Assembly: GCA_000435475.1 (NCBI GenBank)
Contig: FR896072.1
Location: forward strand, 95,396 to 106,962
DNA length: 11,567 bases
Origin: Cryptobacterium sp. CAG:338
GTDB taxonomy: Bacteria; Actinomycetota; Coriobacteriia; Coriobacteriales; Eggerthellaceae
Direction: 5' to 3'
Position 1 is the stretch's first letter, and every line of letters begins with the position of its first letter. The notes under the pieces were generated by a model. It did not search any database. It was not told where the DNA came from and saw only the letters and a list, made by a program, of their open reading frames with translations. Positions 1 to 6,397 of this stretch are shown piece after piece. Position numbers and translations under genes: made by a program.

Positions 1-465
1 GTTAAAACCGGGTGAAAAAAAAACAACCCCGCCAGTAGAAGCGATGATGCCTAAACCTACTTCAGTGCAACCGAACTTAGCACGATCAGAAGCTACAACC
101 ATGTCACAAGAGAGTGCGATTTCCATGCCGCCGCCAGCAGCAGAACCATTGCATGCAGCAATAACAGGCTTAGAGCAGGTACGGTTAGTCAAGCCGCCAA
201 AACCGTGTTCGGTAACAGTCTGGCATTCGCCGCCTTCAGAAAGCTCGGAGAGGTCTTCGCCAGCACAGAATACTTTGCCGGTACCCGTTACGATGATGGC
301 ACGAACAGCAGGATCGGTTTCTGCATTGTTCATGATATTTTCCATAGCTTTTGAAGTTGCTCCATTGAGCGCATTTGCCATGTCTGGACGGTTGATGCGA
401 ATAATAAGCAAACCGTCTTCTCGTAGCTCTGATACTACGGTGTCAGTTCCAAAATAATCTGCCAT
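1..465 (-). CDS. Enoyl-CoA hydratase/isomerase (crotonase) family protein, 3' end outside the window
   Basis: Partial gene: 155 codons from the ATG (complement of 463-465) to the window edge; crotonases usually have about 255-270 residues, so the C-terminal 40% is missing here. The start is set by a strong AGGAGG ribosome binding site (complement of 471-477). The N-terminal part has the usual beta-strand pattern with IIRINRPDMANALN near 21-34. The oxyanion-hole segment CAGEDL is at 67-72, and the second one, SAAGGGMEIAL, at 108-118. Glu115 and Glu135 (in FGCTEVGLG) match the two catalytic acids of hydratases, so a hydratase activity on 2-enoyl-CoA is plausible; the exact substrate cannot be told. 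It is divergent from the hydrogenase operon. After GlyGly at 145-146 the frame passes through a run of nine T and reads VVFFSPGFN, where I would expect a motif like RLPR. This is a natural variant or a homopolymer error. Confidence 0.88.
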   Translation of the reverse strand, partial: MADYFGTDTVVSELREDGLLIIRINRPDMANALNGATSKAMENIMNNAETDPAVRAIIVTGTGKVFCAGEDLSELSEGGECQTVTEHGFGGLTNRTCSKPVIAACNGSAAGGGMEIALSCDMVVASDRAKFGCTEVGLGIIASTGGVVFFSPGFN

Positions 466-609
466 TTCTTCCTCCTTGTTACTCGATTACTAATGCATTA
501 AGAACTTTTAACTCCCCTTTGTGTTTGTAGGAACAACACTTGTATTTCTCAATGCAGTTTTATCGTAGGTATCTTTTGTCTAGGAGGCATCACCAGGTAT
601 TTGGTATCG

Positions 610-615
610 TATAAT
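610..615 (+). promoter_or_regulatory. Candidate -10 box (TATAAT) without a good -35
   Basis: A perfect TATAAT lies at 610-615, facing echA. The place for a -35 box at 17-base spacing (587-592, GCATCA) does not match the consensus; the nearest TTGTCT at 576-581 is too far away. If active, the transcript would start near 622, and would meet the hairpin at 634-653 at once. It may therefore need an activator or may not be a promoter. Confidence 0.35.
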
Positions 616-633
616 TACTCAAAATCACCCACT

Positions 634-660
634 CACTACTTTTTAAGTAGGTGTCTTTTT
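634..660 (+). terminator. Terminator-like hairpin with T-run in the divergent region
   Basis: CACTACTT (634-641) can pair with AAGTA-GTG (645-653, one bulged G), with a three-base loop, followed by TCTTTTT. This has the form of a weak rho-independent terminator on the plus strand. There is no gene upstream on this strand within the window, so it would act on a transcript from the TATAAT box at 610-615 or on unknown readthrough. Confidence 0.45.
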
Positions 661-716
661 CGCTCATTTTAGAAATTACTGACAAGTAAATTTTCTTTTA
701 AGGTTTCCATTTACCG

Positions 717-803
717 AGCAATTAAGCTTGCCCCGCGATCATAGGGGAGCTGTTTTGCTTATTGCTACTAGAGTAGATACATCGCCATTACGGCGATTTT
801 GTT
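717..803 (+). promoter_or_regulatory. Structured 5' leader of the ech operon (two hairpins, second terminator-like)
   Basis: AGCAAT-T-AAGC (717-727) pairs with GCTTATTGCT (757-766), ten base pairs with one bulged T. Inside it CCCC (731-734) pairs with GGGG (744-747) across a nine-base loop; an alternative pairing joins AGCT 725-728 to AGCT 748-751. Next, ATCGCC (781-786) pairs with GGCGAT (792-797) over the loop ATTAC, followed by TTTGTTT. The second hairpin ends about 20 bases before the echA ribosome binding site. The layout of an outer folded element followed by a short stem with a T-rich tail resembles a transcription attenuator or riboswitch, but I do not recognise any named riboswitch class in it. 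The pairing is seen in the sequence; the regulatory role is inference. Confidence 0.4.
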
Positions 804-830
804 TATCGGTTCCAGAAGAGGTGGATGCCC

Positions 831-2771
831 ATGGAAATTCTTGGATTTCTTATCCTATTTCCGCTCGTGATCGCGGGCCTATTAATGATCATAAGAAAGA
901 CCAAGCCCCGTAATGTTATTGTCTGCATTGGTTCAGCAGCGATAGCTATTGCTTCGATTGTTTTAGTAGTTACCAATATGGGAACAACTGGAACTTACTT
1001 TACTTTTGAATCGGAGTATGTTGATTACCTTCTCATTGCGGTTGATGTGATAATTGCGATTACTATCATCGCTTTTGCATTGAAGTATCGTAATGTTCCT
1101 GCTTTGGTTTTGGCTCTCATCCAAATTATTGGAACTTTGGTATACGAATTTATGTTTGCTCATGGGCTTGAATGTACGCGTAGTCTCTACATTGATTCCT
1201 TGTCGCTCATTATGGCTTTAATAATTGGCATTGTGGGAACTGGTATCTGCGTTTATTCAATTGGCTATATGCATGACTTCTATTTTGGTATTCATCATCC
1301 AGAAACTGAAATGCCAGATCGTAGACCAACCTTTTTTGCTTTGATGTTTGTATTCCTTTCTGCAATGTATGGAATCATCTTCTTTAACAATATGATTTGG
1401 CTGTTTACGGCATGGGAAGTAACGACCCTTTGTTCGTTTTTACTTATTGGGTTTACCAAAACCGACGAGGCTATTCATAATGCATTTCGCCAAATAATAA
1501 TGAACTTGGTTGGCGGTATCGCTTTTCTAGCAGCGTTGTTCTATCTTGCAATTCAATTTAGTTGCATTGACTTCATGGACTTTATTGTTTTCGGAACAAT
1601 TGCGCCAACCTATGTTGTTCTTCCGCTCACTTGCTTGAGCTTGGCAGGAATTACAAAGGCAGCACAGATGCCTTTCCATACTTGGCTTTTAGGAGCTATG
1701 GTTGCTCCGACACCAACTTCGGCCCTACTTCATTCTTCCACCATGGTTAAAGCAGGCGTATTTATGCTCATTAAATGTGCCCCAATTTATGCCGTTTCTT
1801 TTGCTCCGTCTATCTTGGTAATTCTCGTGGGAGGTATTACGTTCCTTCTGTGCTCCATGATGGCTATCTCGCAGTCTAACGGTAAACGTGTTTTAGCTTA
1901 TTCTACGGTTGCAAACCTGGGTTTGATTACTGCTTGTGCGGGTGTTGGAACTGCAGAGGCTATCTGGGCTGCTATTCTTTTGGTTATTTTCCATGCGGTT
2001 GCAAAAAGCCTTTTGTTCCTCTGTGTTGGTACCGCAGAACATCATATCGGTTCTCGTGATATCGAAGATATGGATTTACTCTTCGAAAGAATGCCCCGCT
2101 TATCCCGCATGATGATTGTTGGTATCATGATTATGTTCCTAGCTCCGTTTGGCATGTTAGTTGCAAAATGGGCAACGTTGGTGTCTTTTGTGGATACAAG
2201 ACAATTTGCTTTGCTGCTAATGCTTGCTTTTGGTTCTGCTGCAACCTTTATGTTCTGGGCAAAATGGCTTGGAAAGTTAGCTGGAATTACAGGCACTCCC
2301 GAGAGTATTGAAAAGACTGTGCATTGGAGCGAGTGGATTGCAACAATGACGTTTACCATTCTCGCGCTTGTTTGCTGTGCGGCAATTCCACTTATGTCTG
2401 ATTATCTGATCGAACCTTACATTGCATCAGTACTTGGTATCGCTATCCAGCCTATCTTGGATGATGATCTCTATATTGCAGCAATAATTTGCTTAGTTAT
2501 GGCGGTGGTACTTCTTGGCGGAATGCGCAAATTTAAGAAGAACGTTCGCAAAACAGATGCCTATCTTGCAGGTATTTCGGTAAATAATGCTGAACGTACT
2601 TTTGTGAATTCGCTTTCTCAACCCAGTGCTGCTACGGCTCGAAATTGGTATCTAGAGCCCGTGTTTGGTGAAGCAAAAATTCGCCCCATAGGCACCATAG
2701 CTTGCTATGTGTTGCTAGCTGCTGCCTTTATCTGGGCTGTATATTTGACGGTTACTATTGGAATTCTCTAG
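831..2771 (+). CDS. echA: Ech-type energy-converting hydrogenase, antiporter-like membrane subunit EchA
   Basis: Large membrane subunit of the proton/sodium antiporter family (related to NuoL/NuoM and HyfB), thought to form the ion channel of Ech. The protein is 646 residues and almost wholly hydrophobic, with about 14 or more membrane segments. Key charged residues of the family are seen: Glu196 within LFTAWEVTT (the membrane Glu of NuoM), Lys276 in GITKAAQMPFHTWL, and Lys307 in HSSTMVKAGVFML with the His of the SALLHSS stretch. I start at ATG 831 rather than at the in-frame ATG 825 because the ribosome binding site GAGGTGG (818-824) abuts 825 but is 6-7 bases from 831. It is the first gene of a six-gene operon whose order equals the ech operons described in methanogens and clostridia. 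The alternative, HyfB of a formate hydrogenlyase, is less likely since the extra Hyf membrane subunits are missing. Confidence 0.9.
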   Translation: MEILGFLILFPLVIAGLLMIIRKTKPRNVIVCIGSAAIAIASIVLVVTNMGTTGTYFTFESEYVDYLLIAVDVIIAITIIAFALKYRNVPALVLALIQIIGTLVYEFMFAHGLECTRSLYIDSLSLIMALIIGIVGTGICVYSIGYMHDFYFGIHHPETEMPDRRPTFFALMFVFLSAMYGIIFFNNMIWLFTAWEVTTLCSFLLIGFTKTDEAIHNAFRQIIMNLVGGIAFLAALFYLAIQFSCIDFMDFIVFGTIAPTYVVLPLTCLSLAGITKAAQMPFHTWLLGAMVAPTPTSALLHSSTMVKAGVFMLIKCAPIYAVSFAPSILVILVGGITFLLCSMMAISQSNGKRVLAYSTVANLGLITACAGVGTAEAIWAAILLVIFHAVAKSLLFLCVGTAEHHIGSRDIEDMDLLFERMPRLSRMMIVGIMIMFLAPFGMLVAKWATLVSFVDTRQFALLLMLAFGSAATFMFWAKWLGKLAGITGTPESIEKTVHWSEWIATMTFTILALVCCAAIPLMSDYLIEPYIASVLGIAIQPILDDDLYIAAIICLVMAVVLLGGMRKFKKNVRKTDAYLAGISVNNAERTFVNSLSQPSAATARNWYLEPVFGEAKIRPIGTIACYVLLAAAFIWAVYLTVTIGIL

Positions 2772-2787
2772 GCAAAGGAGTTACTGA

Positions 2788-3669
2788 ATGGATACTGTTA
2801 TTTCAATTCTCATCACGCTTCTTGCCTCGGTTGTTTTTGCGATAGTGGCGACGGTACTTGGTTGTTTGCTTGCTGGTCTTGACCGAAAGGTTACAGCTCG
2901 AATGCAGGGTCGTGTAGGGCCTCCTTTGCTTCAGCCTTATTACGACGTAAGAAAACTGTTTAGTAAAGAAAATACCGCTGTAAATACTGCTATTGGCACG
3001 TATGTATTCTGGGCTCTTATCTTTACTTTCATTGCTGGTGGTGTGTTTTTCTGCGGGGGAAATCTTCTGCTTTGCATCTTTATTGTTACGCTCGCAGAAA
3101 TGCTTTTTATCATGGCTGCGTACGCAGCACGTTCTCCTTATGCAGAAGTTGGTGCTCATCGAGAAACGTTGCAGGTAATGGCGTACGAACCTATGGTGTT
3201 GCTTTTAGCTGTCGGATTCTTCTTAGCAACGGGTAGTTTTAATGTTTCTACGGTTTTGCATTTGGACTATCCCATTATTGGATCTGCTATTGGAGTATTT
3301 TTAGGCTTACTTTTTATTCTTACTATTAAACTTCGTAAGTCTCCTTTTGATTTATCGTACTCACATCATGCACACCAAGATCTTGTAAAGGGTGTCACTA
3401 CTGAAATGTCCGGTAAAGTACTCGGACAAGTTGAGATCATGCATTGGTGCGAAAACATTCTGTTTTTAGCTTGGGTAGCGATGTTTTTCATTTGGGACAA
3501 TCCTCTCTGCATCCCTGTCGTGATTGTCGCGCTTATTCTTATTTATCTATTGGAAATCTGGATTGATAACAATTTTGCCCGCGTAAAATGGCAGCTTCTT
3601 CTGAAATCTGCTTGGGTTGTAACCCTTATTTTTGCGGGTATCAATATCGGTCTACTAATCTATCTGTAA
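2788..3669 (+). CDS. echB: Ech-type hydrogenase membrane subunit EchB (NuoH/HyfC-like)
   Basis: Membrane subunit that connects the hydrogenase module to the ion-pumping arm; homologous to NuoH (ND1) of complex I and HycD/HyfC. The protein is 293 residues with about eight hydrophobic segments. The family signature DRKVTARMQGRVGPP lies at 32-46, followed by the charged loop QPYYDVRKLFSKE that faces the small subunit. A second conserved loop, with SHHAHQDLVKGVTTE starting near 192, is typical of EchB and CooK-type proteins. The gene starts 16 bases after echA with AAAGGAG seven bases before ATG. The next gene follows after nine bases, with its binding site overlapping this stop, so the genes are almost surely co-transcribed and partly coupled in translation. 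Confidence 0.92.
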   Translation: MDTVISILITLLASVVFAIVATVLGCLLAGLDRKVTARMQGRVGPPLLQPYYDVRKLFSKENTAVNTAIGTYVFWALIFTFIAGGVFFCGGNLLLCIFIVTLAEMLFIMAAYAARSPYAEVGAHRETLQVMAYEPMVLLLAVGFFLATGSFNVSTVLHLDYPIIGSAIGVFLGLLFILTIKLRKSPFDLSYSHHAHQDLVKGVTTEMSGKVLGQVEIMHWCENILFLAWVAMFFIWDNPLCIPVVIVALILIYLLEIWIDNNFARVKWQLLLKSAWVVTLIFAGINIGLLIYL

Positions 3670-3678
3670 GGAGAAGGT

Positions 3679-4122
3679 ATGTCTGCGATTTCGAAATCTC
3701 CTTGGATTATTCATTATGACGGCTCGAGCTGTAATGGATGTGATATTGAAGTCTTAGCAGCGTTGACGCCTCTTTATGATGCTGAACGTTTTGGTGTAAT
3801 CAATACAGGCAATCCTAAACACGCTGATATTTTCCTTGTGACTGGCAGCGTTAATCAGCGAAATATAAGCGTTATTCAAGAGATATACAACCAGATGGTA
3901 GAACCTAAAGTAGTGGTTGCTTGTGGTGTTTGTGCTTGTACAGGTGGTATCTTCCACGATTGTTACAACGTTATAGGCGGTATAGACCAAGCGATTCCAG
4001 TAGATGTATATGCACCTGGATGCGCCGTTCGTCCCGAAGCTATTATTGATGCGGTAGTTCAAGGTGTTGCGGTCCTTGAAGAAAAGGCTAAGAAGCTTGC
4101 TGAACAGAAGAAAGGTGCCTAG
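3679..4122 (+). CDS. echC: Ech-type [NiFe]-hydrogenase small subunit EchC
   Basis: Small subunit carrying the proximal [4Fe-4S] cluster that passes electrons to the NiFe site; homologous to NuoB and HycG. It is 147 residues, as short as group 4 small subunits usually are. The four cluster ligands are present: Cys18 and Cys21 (SSCNGCDIE), Cys85 (ACGVCACTGG) and Cys115 (YAPGCAVRPEA). There is no twin-arginine signal, which fits a cytoplasm-facing complex. Extra cysteines Cys82, Cys87 and Cys95 are near the third ligand and are not needed for the cluster. The last 15 residues are rich in Lys, Glu and Ala (EEKAKKLAEQKKGA). The gene stops two bases before echD. Confidence 0.94.
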   Translation: MSAISKSPWIIHYDGSSCNGCDIEVLAALTPLYDAERFGVINTGNPKHADIFLVTGSVNQRNISVIQEIYNQMVEPKVVVACGVCACTGGIFHDCYNVIGGIDQAIPVDVYAPGCAVRPEAIIDAVVQGVAVLEEKAKKLAEQKKGA

Positions 4123-4124
4123 TT

Positions 4125-4766
4125 ATGTCATTAAAACAAGACTTTCGACCATTGGCACTAGAGAATCTTATTGATACTTGCAAAGAGTATAAAGAGAAGG
4201 GATATCGTCTCGATCAGTTGCTTCCTAAACTCGAACGGGATAATACCATCACTCTGATCTACACTTTTGTGCTTGATAACGAAATCGTTAATTTTAAGAT
4301 CGGCGGAATCATTAAAAACGAAACGGTCGTTCCTTCGGTTACCGAATTGTTCATTGCTGCGTTTGTATTCGAAAATGAAGCTCACGAACTTTATGGGGTT
4401 AACATTGAGGGAAATGTTCTGGATTTCAAGGGGAATTTCTATAAATTCCCCGATGGAGTAGAAGCTCCTATGACAATTATTTCGCCAGAACAACTTGCAG
4501 CGCGTGAGAAGGCTGCGAAAATTGCTGCTGCTAAGGCGGCACGTGAGGCTAAAGCTAAAGCATCGCGCGAATCTGATGGTAGTAACGAATCTACTCCAGA
4601 TAGCAAAACCGAGAGCACAGGTCAGAATACCGAGGATCTTGAAGCTAAACTTGCTGGAATGGATCCAGAAAAAGCTGCAAAAGTGCGTGCAGCAATGGAA
4701 GCAAAAGCAAAGAGGGAAGCAGCGCGTGGTGCTTCTGCTCAGTCGGAATCCAAGGAAGGGGAATAA
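4125..4766 (+). CDS. echD: Ech-type hydrogenase subunit EchD (NuoC-like) with long charged C-terminal tail
   Basis: Peripheral subunit homologous to the 30-kDa subunit of complex I (NuoC) and to the N-terminal part of HycE. The protein is 213 residues. Residues 1 to about 115 form the NuoC-like domain, with the family signature FENEAHELYG at 82-91. EchD proteins are usually only about 110-130 residues, so residues 121-213 are an added tail. This tail has an Ala/Lys/Arg/Glu-rich segment (about 121-148), a Ser/Thr/Asp/Glu-rich linker (about 149-170), then a second Ala/Lys/Glu segment (about 171-200). These read as charged helices joined by a flexible linker. The tail is in frame, has no internal stop and ends at a normal operon junction two bases before echE, so it is not a frameshift artefact. 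Its function is unknown; a like tail sits on EchF. Confidence 0.87.
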   Translation: MSLKQDFRPLALENLIDTCKEYKEKGYRLDQLLPKLERDNTITLIYTFVLDNEIVNFKIGGIIKNETVVPSVTELFIAAFVFENEAHELYGVNIEGNVLDFKGNFYKFPDGVEAPMTIISPEQLAAREKAAKIAAAKAAREAKAKASRESDGSNESTPDSKTESTGQNTEDLEAKLAGMDPEKAAKVRAAMEAKAKREAARGASAQSESKEGE

Positions 4767-4768
4767 AG

Positions 4769-5857
4769 ATGGGAAAAGCTCAAGTTATACCCTTTGGCCC
4801 CCAGCATCCTGTTTTACCGGAACCTGTTCATTTAGACCTTGTCGTACAGGACGAAACCGTTGTTGATGTTTTACCTCAGATTGGTTTTATTCATCGCGGC
4901 CTTGAAAAACTGGTAGAGACGCGCGACATACATCAATACATTTATGTTGCTGAACGTATATGCGGTATTTGTGCTTTTGGTCATAGCTATGGGTATGCCC
5001 AAGCGGTTGAAACTTTAATGGGCGCAGAAGTTCCAAAACGCGCAGAATATTTGCGAACAATCATGCATGAGCTCTCTCGTATTCATTCTCATCTTTTGTG
5101 GATGGGTCTTGCAGCAGATGCATTTGGTTATGAGAGCTTATTTATGCATACCTGGCGTTTGCGTGAACGAATTCTTGATATTTTTGAAGCGGTTGCTGGT
5201 GGACGCGTGATTCTTTCGTATACGCTTCTAGGAGGCGTTACCAAAGATATCGATGCCCCTATGCTTGCCTCTATAAAAGACACCTTAAAAGGTCTTGGAA
5301 AAGAATATGGCGAAATCTGCAATGCCTTTTTGAAAGATTCTTCGGTTAAAAATCGTACCGTTGGAATTGGCGTTATAGATGAAGAACATGCTTACGAATA
5401 CGGTATGGTCGGACCGTTTGCTCGAGCAAGTAATGTAAACAATGATGTTCGTTGTTTAGGAATTGGCGGTTATGGAGAACTTTCCTCGTTTGAGCCAATT
5501 ATGGAAACTGCGGGTGATTGTTATGCGCGTGTAAAGGTTCGTGCACTAGAAGTGTTGCAGTCAATCGAAATCATTAATGAGCTTATCGATAAAATACCTG
5601 ATGGCCCTGTTCATATTCCGGTAAAAGGAGCTCCTGCTGATGGTTCGGAGGCGTGCAACATTCTTGAGCAGCCTCGCGGTGAAGTTTTCTATTACTGCAG
5701 CGGTAACGGAACAAAAAATCTTGAGCGCATGCGAATCCGTACTCCTACTTCACAAAATCTTGCTGGTATGACCATGGCCTTAAAAGGATGCGAAATCGCA
5801 GACGTAAATATGATTGTTCTTTCAATTGACCCTTGCATAAGTTGTACGGAAAGGTAG
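4769..5857 (+). CDS. echE: Ech-type [NiFe]-hydrogenase catalytic large subunit EchE
   Basis: Catalytic subunit that holds the NiFe(CN)2CO site and reduces protons to H2 with electrons from ferredoxin; homologous to NuoD and HycE. The protein is 362 residues. The N-terminal nickel motif ERICGICAFGHS gives Cys65 and Cys68; the C-terminal motif DPCISCTER gives Cys356 and Cys359. All four Ni ligands are therefore intact, which separates it from complex I NuoD. It ends right after the Arg of the second motif, so there is no C-terminal extension to be cut off by a maturation protease; this resembles CooH-type group 4 enzymes. IHRGLEKLVE at 41-50 is the usual N-terminal signature. The ribosome binding site AAGGAAGGGG lies inside the end of echD. 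No hyp maturation genes are in the window. Confidence 0.95.
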   Translation: MGKAQVIPFGPQHPVLPEPVHLDLVVQDETVVDVLPQIGFIHRGLEKLVETRDIHQYIYVAERICGICAFGHSYGYAQAVETLMGAEVPKRAEYLRTIMHELSRIHSHLLWMGLAADAFGYESLFMHTWRLRERILDIFEAVAGGRVILSYTLLGGVTKDIDAPMLASIKDTLKGLGKEYGEICNAFLKDSSVKNRTVGIGVIDEEHAYEYGMVGPFARASNVNNDVRCLGIGGYGELSSFEPIMETAGDCYARVKVRALEVLQSIEIINELIDKIPDGPVHIPVKGAPADGSEACNILEQPRGEVFYYCSGNGTKNLERMRIRTPTSQNLAGMTMALKGCEIADVNMIVLSIDPCISCTER

Positions 5858-5864
5858 GAGCGTA

Positions 5865-6320
5865 ATGGGTGGTTTTAAATTAGGAAAGATGACCCTTCGC
5901 TCACTGTTTTCGAAACCCGAAACTATTCGGTATCCTTTCGAAGAACCTGAGCATCCAGCTTGCATGAAGGGCGTTGTAGAGTTCGACTATTCAAATTGTA
6001 TCTACTGCGGGATTTGCGAAAAGCGTTGTCCAACCAATGCTATTTCGGTGAATAAAAATGATCAAACTTGGACTATAGATCATTTTGCTTGCATTCAATG
6101 CGGCTCCTGTATACGCGAGTGTCCCAAATCTTGCTTGACGATGAATCCCGTTCTTGTTCATCCAAGTACGGAAAAGAAAAAGGTAACAATTTCGAAACCT
6201 GAGCCAACAGAAGAAGAAAAGGCAGAGCTTGCGCGCAAAGAAGCCGAAAAAGCTGCTAGAATCAAGGCTGCAAAGGAAGCAAAAGCTGCTAGAGAGAAGG
6301 CTGCTGCTGAACAACAGTAA
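5865..6320 (+). CDS. echF: Ech-type hydrogenase ferredoxin-like subunit EchF with charged C-terminal tail
   Basis: Polyferredoxin subunit homologous to NuoI and HycF; it takes electrons from soluble ferredoxin and hands them to EchC. The protein is 151 residues and has two [4Fe-4S] motifs: Cys45, 48, 51 and 55 (CIYCGICEKRCP) and Cys76, 79, 82 and 86 (CIQCGSCIRECP). Lone cysteines 33 and 90 are probably not ligands. From about 112 on there is a tail of some 40 residues made almost only of Lys, Glu, Ala and Arg, likely one long charged helix, like the tail of EchD. The gene begins seven bases after echE with TAGGAG overlapping its stop, and is the last gene before a strong terminator. Confidence 0.93.
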   Translation: MGGFKLGKMTLRSLFSKPETIRYPFEEPEHPACMKGVVEFDYSNCIYCGICEKRCPTNAISVNKNDQTWTIDHFACIQCGSCIRECPKSCLTMNPVLVHPSTEKKKVTISKPEPTEEEKAELARKEAEKAARIKAAKEAKAAREKAAAEQQ

Positions 6321-6352
6321 GTTTCTTTTTTTTCGGTAGTTGAATAGAAGTG

Positions 6353-6382
6353 AAAGAACCGGGCTTATTACCCGGTTCTTTT
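6353..6382 (+). terminator. Strong hairpin terminator after the ech operon
   Basis: AAAGAACCGGG (6353-6363) and CCCGGTTCTTT (6371-6381) form an eleven base pair stem with a seven-base loop, ending in a short T tract (TTCTTTTG). It lies 32 bases after the echF stop. It ends only about 15 bases before the start of the next gene, whose ribosome binding site GGAGGA (6385-6390) comes directly after it. An eight-T run at 6326-6333 precedes it. Confidence 0.85.
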
Positions 6383-6397
6383 GTGGAGGATTAAGCT

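Larger units (their letters stand above)
466..830. other. Divergent intergenic region, no gene supported
   Basis: About 365 bases separate the divergent crotonase and echA starts. I find no open frame with a ribosome binding site and family signal on either strand. What it does hold is described in separate entries: a TATAAT box, a terminator-like hairpin with a T-run, and a structured leader with two hairpins before echA. The region is visibly more AT-rich than the flanking genes, as expected for control DNA. I do not see a convincing promoter for the minus-strand gene. Confidence 0.7.

Noticed and set aside
44..457. 137-codon plus-strand frame opposite the crotonase gene
   Set aside because: It is the antisense shadow of a clear crotonase with catalytic residues and a strong ribosome binding site on the minus strand.
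717..803. Nickel/cobalt (NiCo) riboswitch in the echA leader
   Set aside because: The conserved G-rich junction words of that class are not seen; only an unnamed structured leader is supported.
825..830. ATG 825 as the echA start
   Set aside because: The ribosome binding site would touch this codon; ATG 831, two codons later, has the right spacing.
728..913. 61-codon open frame across the leader and the start of echA
   Set aside because: It starts inside the hairpin region at a non-ATG codon, lacks a ribosome binding site, shows no family pattern and overlaps echA in another frame.
4495..4866. 123-codon frame overlapping the echD tail and the start of echE
   Set aside because: The Arg/Leu-rich product is what the Ala/Lys-rich echD tail gives in the +1 frame; it has no start signal of its own, and echD and echE have normal borders.
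6300..6335. A second terminator with the eight-T run directly after echF
   Set aside because: The possible stem before the T-run (CTGCTG with CAACAG) has a mismatch and overlaps the coding end; the hairpin at 6353-6382 is far stronger.
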